Assembly: GCA_937982385.1 (NCBI GenBank)
Contig: CALJMC010000172.1
Location: forward strand, 1-7,459
Reading direction: 5' to 3'
DNA: 7,459 nucleotides
Origin: an uncultured Rickettsiales bacterium
GTDB lineage: Bacteria > Pseudomonadota > Alphaproteobacteria > Rickettsiales > UBA998
Shown here: in pieces, positions 1 to 5,690 of the stretch
Numbering within the stretch: position 1 is the first letter of the stretch
Layout of the letters: every line of letters begins with the position of its first letter
Notes under the pieces: model-generated
The model's input: the letters and a program-made list of their open reading frames with translations, nothing else
What the model was told of the DNA's origin: nothing
The model's database searches: none
Position numbers and translations under genes: made by a program

Positions 1-265
1 CTACGGTGCCATTATTGCCTATATATTGCTCTCACCGCTCGCGACCAAGCTTGAACGTAACAGCATTGAAGAAGCACTTTCCAACGCCATATGCACACGC
101 GGCATTATGATTATTGATAAGCGCGAGAACCCTTCTCAAGCTGCGATGATGCTCAATACTATCCTTCCGCCAGAACGCCACATTCCCGAGGTACGGGCAG
201 ATGTTACGCTCCCTGCACAATCAACAGCAAAAAGAACACGTAGAACTTCAAAGAGGCAACTATAA
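1..265 (+). CDS. motA: MotA/PomA-type flagellar stator protein, C-terminal part (5' truncated by window edge)
   Basis: The frame is open from base 2 to the TAA at 263-265, so this is the last 87 codons of a longer gene. It begins inside a hydrophobic stretch (YGAIIAYILLSPLATKLE) that matches the fourth transmembrane helix of MotA/PomA, where a Tyr/Gly-Ala-x-x-Ala pattern is followed by a charged cytoplasmic tail. The tail contains the family-like segment ICTRGIMIIDKRENPSQ (compare 'i..Gil.iq.g.nP' in PomA) and ends in a basic KRTRRTSKRQL stretch. MotA with MotB forms the ion channel that drives the rotor through FliG; no motB is in the window. The stop codon overlaps the flbD start (TAATG), so the two genes are very probably co-transcribed and translationally coupled. 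The pore-lining and FliG-contacting residues lie upstream of the window and cannot be checked. A general ExbB/TolQ relative is less likely given the flagellar neighbours. Confidence 0.8.
   Translation, partial: YGAIIAYILLSPLATKLERNSIEEALSNAICTRGIMIIDKRENPSQAAMMLNTILPPERHIPEVRADVTLPAQSTAKRTRRTSKRQL
251..256 (+). promoter_or_regulatory. Strong Shine-Dalgarno for flbD, inside the upstream coding region
   Basis: AAGAGG lies 8 bases before the ATG at 265, near-ideal spacing. It is embedded in the last codons of the MotA-type gene. Together with the one-base stop/start overlap, it supports the 265 start and efficient re-initiation. Confidence 0.75.
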
Positions 266-1599
266 TGCGAGTAATGATAGTCGGTAGTCTTGACGGACAA
301 ATTAGCGAAGCAGCAAAAATAGCCCGCGGGCGCGGCGCGAACGTATCACAAGTGGATACAATTACCTCCGCGTTTGAATGTTTATGCAGCGGACAAGGTG
401 CAGACCTGCTCATGGTCAGCATGGAAGAGGATATTGACAAGCTCGTGCAGTTGCTCGCCTCTGAGCGCATCACCATCCCTATTATCGCCTGCGGCATCAA
501 CCCCGATCCACAGCAAGCCGCCAAAGCCATAAAAGACGGTGCACAGGAATATATTCCACTCCCGCCAGATGAAGAGTTGATTGCTGCCGTACTCGAAGCA
601 CTCAGTGAAGATAATCAAACCGTTATTCATCGTTCTGATGCCATGAAGCAAGTGCTCTCCATGGCAGATCAGATTGCAGGCAGTGATGCCACCGTACTGA
701 TTACCGGTGAATCAGGCACGGGTAAAGAGGTCATAGCGCGCTATGTTCACATCAAAAGCAAAAGATCAGAAAAATCATTTATTTCAGTAAATTGTGCTGC
801 AATACCTGAGAACTTACTTGAATCAGAATTATTCGGTCACGAGAAAGGCGCCTTCACGGGTGCTGCCAATCGCCGTATCGGTAAATTTGAAGAAGCTGAT
901 AATGGCACCTTGCTCCTCGATGAGATTAGCGAAATGGACCATAAGCTCCAAGCAAAACTCCTCCGCGCCATTCAAGAACAGGAAATTGACCGTGTTGGTG
1001 GCTCTGCCCCTGTCAAAATCAATATTCGTATTTTGGCAACCAGTAACCGTAACCTTATTGGCGAAGTGCAGAAGGGTAATTTCCGCGAAGATCTCTATTT
1101 CCGCCTAAACGTGATTAACCTTGCCCTTCCTGCTTTGCGTGAACGCGATGGTGATGTTGAGTTGCTGGCTGATTTCTTTATTGAAAAATATTCAAAAGCA
1201 AACAGCCTGCCTCCACGCAAACTCACATCTGAAGCTATTGAGAAGATGAATGCCTATCCATGGCCAGGTAACGTTCGCGAACTTGAAAACATGATGCACC
1301 GTGCCGTGTTAATGGCACAAGGCAATCAGATTGATGCCAATGCGGTGATGCTGCCTGATGCATCCACCAAACCGGAATTGCAAATGGCAGCTCCTACGCC
1401 GCAAGCCGCACCTGCTGCCGCAGCTCCCGCCGCAACATCAAGTTTCATGGTGGGTAAAACAGTAGCTGAAGTTGAAGAAGAATTGATTATCGGAACACTC
1501 GATCACTGCCTAGGTAATCGCACTCATGCTGCAAACATTTTAGGTATATCTATTAGAACCTTACGGAATAAACTTAAACAATACGGTGAGACTGAATAA
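265..1599 (+). CDS. flbD: FlbD, sigma-54-dependent flagellar transcriptional activator
   Basis: This 444-residue enhancer-binding protein activates sigma-54 RNA polymerase at late flagellar promoters. Residues 1-118 form a receiver-like domain resembling Caulobacter FlbD (GQGADLLMV; IPIIACG; IPLPPDEELIAAVL). The AAA+ domain covers about 130-365, with Walker A GESGTGKE (148-155), the sigma-54 contact loop GAFTGA (195-200), Walker B LLLDE with D219/E220, and WPGNVRELEN (333-342). An Ala/Pro-rich linker (about 375-393) leads to a Fis-type helix-turn-helix (about 405-441, AANILGISIRTLRNKL). The start at 265 is supported by a strong ribosome binding site and by full-length match to FlbD at the N-terminus. 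The position that is Asp52 in my recollection of Caulobacter FlbD is Ser52 here, and the usual acidic pair near the N-terminus is absent, so control by phosphorylation is unlikely. In Caulobacter FlbD activity is governed by FliX; no fliX is in the window. Confidence 0.93.
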   Translation: MRVMIVGSLDGQISEAAKIARGRGANVSQVDTITSAFECLCSGQGADLLMVSMEEDIDKLVQLLASERITIPIIACGINPDPQQAAKAIKDGAQEYIPLPPDEELIAAVLEALSEDNQTVIHRSDAMKQVLSMADQIAGSDATVLITGESGTGKEVIARYVHIKSKRSEKSFISVNCAAIPENLLESELFGHEKGAFTGAANRRIGKFEEADNGTLLLDEISEMDHKLQAKLLRAIQEQEIDRVGGSAPVKINIRILATSNRNLIGEVQKGNFREDLYFRLNVINLALPALRERDGDVELLADFFIEKYSKANSLPPRKLTSEAIEKMNAYPWPGNVRELENMMHRAVLMAQGNQIDANAVMLPDASTKPELQMAAPTPQAAPAAAAPAATSSFMVGKTVAEVEEELIIGTLDHCLGNRTHAANILGISIRTLRNKLKQYGETE

Positions 1600-1654
1600 C
1601 CTCACATTCTTATCACTAATCCTTCCTTCCCTAACCCCTAAAGCCTAGAGATAT

Positions 1655-3820
1655 ATGAACGAACAATCAACAAACACAGAGTCTGGCACGGCCAAACAAT
1701 TTGGTTTTAAGTTTACCATGGGTTCTGACGTGTTTTTCGCCCTAGGTATGATTGGTATCTTGGTGGTGCTTTTACTCCCTGTGCCACCCTTCATGCTTGA
1801 TTTTTTGTTGGCAGTTTCCATTACTATTGCGGTACTGATTCTGATGACAGTTCTCTTTGTTGACAAACCTCTAAACCTCAGCTCATTCCCAACCATTTTG
1901 CTAATTTCCACTATGTTGCGGCTCTCATTAAACATCTCCTCCACCCGCCTTATTCTGGGTAACGGACATGAAGGGCCAGACGCTGCGGGGCAAGTAATTC
2001 AAACCTTTGGATCCTTAGTCATGGGTGGTGAGCTCATTATTGGTGCGATTATTTTCTCAATTCTCACCATCATTAACTTTGTCGTTATTACTAAGGGTTC
2101 TGGGCGTATCGCCGAGGTATCCGCACGTTTCAGCTTGGATGCAATGCCAGGTAAGCAAATGGCGATTGATGCCGATTTATCCGCAGGGCTGATTGATGAG
2201 GATGTTGCAAAATCCCGCCGCAAAGAACTCGAAGATGAATCTACTTTCTTTGGTTCGATGGATGGTGCGAGTAAGTTCGTACGTGGTGATGCGGTCGCAG
2301 GCTTGCTCATTACCTTCATCAACCTCATTGGCGGCATCATTATTGGTGTAGCAATGCGTGATATGTCCTTCTCTGATTCTGCAACAATGTACACCACGCT
2401 TACCATTGGCGACGGTCTAGTATCCCAAATTCCGGCGCTCATCGTCTCAACTGCTGCAGGTTTGCTTGTTACCAAAGCAGGGGTCAAAGGTTCTGCCGAT
2501 AAAGCGGTCATCGGACAGCTAGGTAAATTCCCTGCAGCGATTTCCCTCACCGCATTATTATTGCTCGCCATGACCGCAATGCCAGGCATTCCAGTGGCCC
2601 CCTTCTTATTCCTCGCAAGTGTCATCGGAGGCGTCGCCTTCTTCGTACATCGCAACCCTGAAGCGGGACAAGCCTATCTGAATGAGGTCGCTGTACAAAA
2701 AGCCAGTGGCGGCGGGAGTGGATCTGCTATGGGTGGTGACGGGCTCCCTGCTCTTGCCGGCCCAGACGGGCAACCCGCCGAAGCAGAGGAAGATATCTCG
2801 GAAGCACTCAAGCTTGATGTGCTTCGCCTAGAGCTTGGCTATGGCTTACTACCACTCATTAATTATCAAAAAGGCCATCGCCTGACCGAGCAAATCAAAG
2901 CACTCCGTCGCCAAATTGCGCGTGAATTAGGCTTTGTGATGCCTGCGGTACGTATTCAAGATAATATGCAACTGCCCGCTAATAACTATATCCTCAAGAT
3001 TAAAGAGGTTGATGTCGGTGGCGGTGATATTCGTCCAGACATGTTACTAGTAATGAGCCCTAATGGTGATAAAATCTCTATCCCCGGCGAAGAAACCACT
3101 GAGCCTACTTTTGGCTTGCCCGCCGTTTGGATTAGTGAACAGCATCGTGAAGAAGCCCTCTTTAGAAGCCTGACCGTGGTTGACCCGCCAACAGTTATCA
3201 CCACCCATCTAACCGAAATCATCAAAGAAAATATGGCTGATCTGCTGTCCTATGCGGAAACACAAAAACTGCTTGATGATATGTCTGAAGACCATCAGAA
3301 GCTTATCTCCGAGACGATTCCATCACAAATCACTGTCACAGGAGTTCAGCGCATCTTGCAGAACTTGTTAGGTGAGTATATCTCTATTCGTGACATCAAC
3401 ACCATCTTGGAAGCCATATCTGAGGCATCACGCATTACGCAGAGTGTCAGCATGATAACCGAGCATGTCCGCACACGTTTGGCACGTCAAATCAGCCATA
3501 TGTGTACCAACCCTGATGGTTACATTCCAATTCTTGCATTGTCTCCTCAATGGGAACAACAATTCATTGAAGCACTCGCAGGTGAAGGAGATGAGCGCAA
3601 TCTGAACTTAGCACCAAGCAAAATTCAAGAATTCATCACCACTGTGCGCACCCAATTTGAACAGCAAAATATGCAAGGCGAAATGCCTGTATTGCTTACC
3701 AGCCCGGCCATCCGCCCTTATGTACGCTCCATCGTTTCACGTTTCAGGCGCGCTACTGCCGTGATTTCACAAAATGAAATTCACCCACAATGTAAGATTA
3801 AAACCTTAGGTCAACTTTAA
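1655..3820 (+). CDS. flhA: FlhA, flagellar type III export-gate protein
   Basis: FlhA is the large inner-membrane subunit of the flagellar export apparatus; its cytoplasmic ring docks chaperone-substrate complexes and couples export to proton flow. The 721-residue length is slightly above the usual 690-700. About eight membrane segments are visible: four at residues 26-146, two at about 213-275 and two at about 292-332. The FHIPEP family signature lies at 151-174 (RIAEVSARF, then LDAMPGKQMAIDAD). A Gly-rich linker (about 350-372) leads to the soluble domain (about 373-721). The extreme C-terminus has the family's conserved pattern (RPYVRSIVSRF, then SQNEIHP, ending KTLGQL). An in-frame TAG at 1646-1648 excludes a longer N-terminus. 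The nearest purine-rich sequence (TAGAG, 1646-1650) is only 4 bases from the ATG, so the ribosome binding site is weak; ATG at 1718 (Met22) is a possible alternative start. It follows flbD by 55 bases and precedes flhF by 41. Confidence 0.97.
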   Translation: MNEQSTNTESGTAKQFGFKFTMGSDVFFALGMIGILVVLLLPVPPFMLDFLLAVSITIAVLILMTVLFVDKPLNLSSFPTILLISTMLRLSLNISSTRLILGNGHEGPDAAGQVIQTFGSLVMGGELIIGAIIFSILTIINFVVITKGSGRIAEVSARFSLDAMPGKQMAIDADLSAGLIDEDVAKSRRKELEDESTFFGSMDGASKFVRGDAVAGLLITFINLIGGIIIGVAMRDMSFSDSATMYTTLTIGDGLVSQIPALIVSTAAGLLVTKAGVKGSADKAVIGQLGKFPAAISLTALLLLAMTAMPGIPVAPFLFLASVIGGVAFFVHRNPEAGQAYLNEVAVQKASGGGSGSAMGGDGLPALAGPDGQPAEAEEDISEALKLDVLRLELGYGLLPLINYQKGHRLTEQIKALRRQIARELGFVMPAVRIQDNMQLPANNYILKIKEVDVGGGDIRPDMLLVMSPNGDKISIPGEETTEPTFGLPAVWISEQHREEALFRSLTVVDPPTVITTHLTEIIKENMADLLSYAETQKLLDDMSEDHQKLISETIPSQITVTGVQRILQNLLGEYISIRDINTILEAISEASRITQSVSMITEHVRTRLARQISHMCTNPDGYIPILALSPQWEQQFIEALAGEGDERNLNLAPSKIQEFITTVRTQFEQQNMQGEMPVLLTSPAIRPYVRSIVSRFRRATAVISQNEIHPQCKIKTLGQL

Positions 3821-3832
3821 GAGAACACTGAT

Positions 3833-3871
3833 ATGACATGCACAGATAGAAAGACATTGCCATGCGCTTAA
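3833..3871 (+). promoter_or_regulatory. Possible 12-codon leader ORF overlapping the flhF start
   Basis: An ATG at 3833 opens a 12-codon frame (MTCTDRKTLPCA) that ends at TAA 3869-3871, ten bases into flhF in a different frame. A purine-rich AAGAGA (3819-3824), overlapping the flhA stop, lies 8 bases before it, a better Shine-Dalgarno placement than anything in front of the flhF ATG. It could deliver ribosomes to the flhF start by coupling. No family similarity can be claimed and it may be chance. Confidence 0.22.
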
Positions 3872-3884
3872 AGACATTCCATGC
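3850..3884 (+). repeat. Imperfect direct repeat straddling the flhF start codon
   Basis: AAAGACATTGCCATGC (3850-3865) recurs 20 bases later as AAAGACATTCCATGC (3870-3884), differing by one missing G. The first copy contains the flhF ATG; the second encodes residues K4 to A8 of the protein, and its own ATG is out of frame. It looks like a small local duplication or coincidence and is too short to assign a function. Confidence 0.5.
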
Positions 3885-4857
3885 ATCCTCCATGAAAGAA
3901 GCCATGGAACAAGTGCGCGATCTGTTCGGTGAGGACGCTATTATCATCTCGACCAAAAAAGATGCCGCCAACAAATCTGTGACCGTTACCGCCGCGCGGG
4001 ACGAAGCCGATCCTGATATGAACGAAATTAATGACAAAATTGCTGAGGAAAATCTGTATGCCTCACGCTTTGCTAGCATGCCAGATTACATCATCAAAGA
4101 TGTCGAAGAAATATTGCTCAAAAACGGCGTATCAGAAGGGCTCATCAAATCTATCATTTCTGAAGTGCGCCAGTTCCCCGCTCCCGCAGGTGCTGCAATG
4201 GACGACATTGCCAGCATCATCTCCGAGGCTGTGATGCGTGTGTGTGAAATCATGCCCTATTCCTACACCAAAGCAGGGGCGCGCATCATTCTCGTTGGAC
4301 CGCCCGGAGCAGGCAAAACCCTCACCGCCGCCAAGCTCGCTGCACGCGTGGTGAAAGCGGGTTTCAAAATCAATGTCATTACGACAGATTTCAAACGCGC
4401 AGGAGGGGTTGAACAACTCGCTGCCTTCACCGACATCCTTAACACCAAGTTGCATGTTGCATCCACCCGAAAAGAACTCAAAGACATTCTCAGCACCATC
4501 CCTGAGGGTGAACGCGTGATTGTCGACAGCCCCGGCGCCAACCCCTATGAATTCCAAGAACTCAAAGAACTCGGCGAATTCGCAGGACTCATGGAACTTA
4601 CACCTATCCTCGTATTCCCCGCAGGCGGCGATCCGCATGAGGCTGAGGAAGTCGCGCAAGCATTCTCATTCTTGGGTGTTGAATATATGATAGTGTCCCG
4701 CCTCGACCTCGCGCGCCGCTATGGCAGCTTCTTATCCGCTGCATTCTCGACCAAACTACGCCTATCACACATCACTGGCACCGAAAAAGTGCTGGGTGAC
4801 TTCAATGAATCTTCCCCCAACTTGATAGCATCGTTGCTATGCCAACATCGCAGATAG
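3862..4857 (+). CDS. flhF: FlhF, SRP-type GTPase for flagellar placement (divergent G motifs)
   Basis: FlhF is a relative of Ffh/FtsY that marks the site of flagellar assembly at the membrane and works with FlhG. At 331 residues it is short for the family. The N-terminus (MRLKTFHASSMKEAMEQVR, then DAIII) is the typical FlhF basic-domain start and supports ATG 3862. A brief linker is followed by a helical N domain (about 75-135) and the G domain (about 138-331). The P-loop GPPGAGKT (146-153) and the SRP-type G2 region TTDFKRAGGVEQL (174-186) are intact. G3, normally DTAGR, reads DSPGA (222-226), and G4, normally TKxD, reads SRLD (279-282). GTP hydrolysis or base specificity may therefore differ, though the fold is clearly FlhF. 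The ATG has no strong ribosome binding site. flhG follows after ten bases, consistent with the known functional pair. Confidence 0.9.
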   Translation: MRLKTFHASSMKEAMEQVRDLFGEDAIIISTKKDAANKSVTVTAARDEADPDMNEINDKIAEENLYASRFASMPDYIIKDVEEILLKNGVSEGLIKSIISEVRQFPAPAGAAMDDIASIISEAVMRVCEIMPYSYTKAGARIILVGPPGAGKTLTAAKLAARVVKAGFKINVITTDFKRAGGVEQLAAFTDILNTKLHVASTRKELKDILSTIPEGERVIVDSPGANPYEFQELKELGEFAGLMELTPILVFPAGGDPHEAEEVAQAFSFLGVEYMIVSRLDLARRYGSFLSAAFSTKLRLSHITGTEKVLGDFNESSPNLIASLLCQHRR

Positions 4858-4867
4858 AGAGAACATC

Positions 4868-5617
4868 ATGACACAAAATAATATAATAGCAGTCGCTTCA
4901 GGCAAAGGTGGTGTGGGTAAAACATGGTTTTCCATCACGCTCTCGCATTTAATCGCACGTTCAGGGCGTCAAGTGTTGCTGTTCGATGGTGATATCGGAC
5001 TCGCGAACATTGACGTACAGCTAGGCTTATCGCCTGAGAAAGACCTCGGACATGTATTCGACGGCAAAGCATCTGTAGAAGACACCATCATTCATCACCC
5101 ATCAGGTTTTGATGTTGTCACAGGACGATCAGGCTCCACCCGCCTCGCCTCTGCATCACTCAGCAGTTTAGACCGCATCCGTGGGCAGGTGATTGAATTA
5201 GCAAATAATTATGACGCCGTCATCCTCGATTTAGGTGCAGGCATTGAACAATATGTACAGTTCCTAGCAGCAGCCGCAAGCCGCTGCATTGTGGTCGTTA
5301 CCGATGAACCAACATCAATTACCGATGCTTACGCCTATATCAAACTCTGCGTAACCAAGCTCGACAATCCGCGCGTAAGCATTGTGGTAAACCAAGCAGC
5401 ATCACAAAACGAGGGCAGAAAAACCTTTGCTGCACTCGAGAAAGCCTGCACAAGCTTCCTTAACCTCCAGCCAGATTTGCTCGGTGTCATCCGCAAAGAC
5501 AATAAAGTCCGCGATGCCATCCGCGCACAAAAATCTATCATCGAAAAAACACCAGGAACGCTAGCAGCCACTGATGTTGCAACCATCTCAGTGAAGGTGA
5601 TGAAGGAATTGAAGTAG
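4868..5617 (+). CDS. flhG: FlhG/FleN-type MinD-like ATPase (flagellar number regulator)
   Basis: This 249-residue ParA/MinD-superfamily ATPase is best read as FlhG (also YlxH/FleN), which counters FlhF and limits flagellar number. It has the deviant Walker A GKGGVGKT (12-19, with signature Lys13 and Lys18), switch I FDGDIGLANID (39-49, with Asp42), Walker B ILDLGAG (119-125, Asp121) and the MinD-like TDEPTSITDAY (145-155). The protein begins almost directly at the first beta strand, so the N-terminal DQAxxLR activator helix known from Bacillus-type FlhG is absent. No clear amphipathic membrane-targeting helix is visible at the C-terminus. AGAGAGAA (4856-4863), overlapping the flhF stop, is a good ribosome binding site. 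Placement directly after flhF separates it from cell-division MinD, which would neighbour minC/minE. The family assignment is sure; the FlhG role rests partly on context. Confidence 0.88.
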   Translation: MTQNNIIAVASGKGGVGKTWFSITLSHLIARSGRQVLLFDGDIGLANIDVQLGLSPEKDLGHVFDGKASVEDTIIHHPSGFDVVTGRSGSTRLASASLSSLDRIRGQVIELANNYDAVILDLGAGIEQYVQFLAAAASRCIVVVTDEPTSITDAYAYIKLCVTKLDNPRVSIVVNQAASQNEGRKTFAALEKACTSFLNLQPDLLGVIRKDNKVRDAIRAQKSIIEKTPGTLAATDVATISVKVMKELK

Positions 5618-5638
5618 CTGTTTTTTGCTTGGTTGCTA

Positions 5639-5666
5639 GTGACACGGTTCTTGCATAGTATATACT
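5639..5666 (+). promoter_or_regulatory. Alternative sigma-70-type promoter overlapping the sigma-54-like site
   Basis: GTGACA (5639-5644, five of six to TTGACA) is separated by 16 bases from TATACT (5661-5666, five of six to TATAAT). The surrounding 5657-5680 stretch is very AT-rich. It competes with the sigma-54 reading of the same bases, and sequence alone cannot decide. Either would drive the gene starting at 5691. Confidence 0.3.
5640..5655 (+). promoter_or_regulatory. Sigma-54-like -24/-12 promoter element
   Basis: TGACACGGTTCTTGCA matches the sigma-54 consensus TGGCACG-N4-TTGCW at every defined position except the second G of the -24 GG, which is A. Spacing is exact, and the element is intergenic, 36 bases before the ATG at 5691. 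Predicted transcription start is about 5666, giving a leader of about 25 bases. The sigma-54 activator FlbD is encoded in the same cluster, and hook-related genes are classic FlbD targets. The mismatch falls at a strongly conserved base, so activity is uncertain. No FlbD-binding site could be confidently identified upstream. Confidence 0.5.
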
Positions 5667-5690
5667 CATATAAAATTATACGGTTAAACC

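Noticed and set aside
1684..1700. TGGCACG resembling a sigma-54 -24 box, here and at several other coding positions (904, 3479, 4774, 6090, 7245)
   Set aside because: None has GC at the correct -12 spacing; the one near 7245 is one base short and lies inside coding sequence.
1999..2655. Long minus-strand frame (218 codons) opposite flhA
   Set aside because: It is antisense to a strongly conserved flhA region, and its product shows no recognisable motif; it is a coding shadow.
5576..5640. Possible rho-independent terminator after flhG: T6 run at 5621-5626 and the GCAACC (5579-5584)/GGTTGC (5631-5636) inverted repeat
   Set aside because: The T-run sits inside the loop rather than after the stem, the arms are only 6 bp with 46 bases between them, and one arm is coding. 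No terminator is supported.
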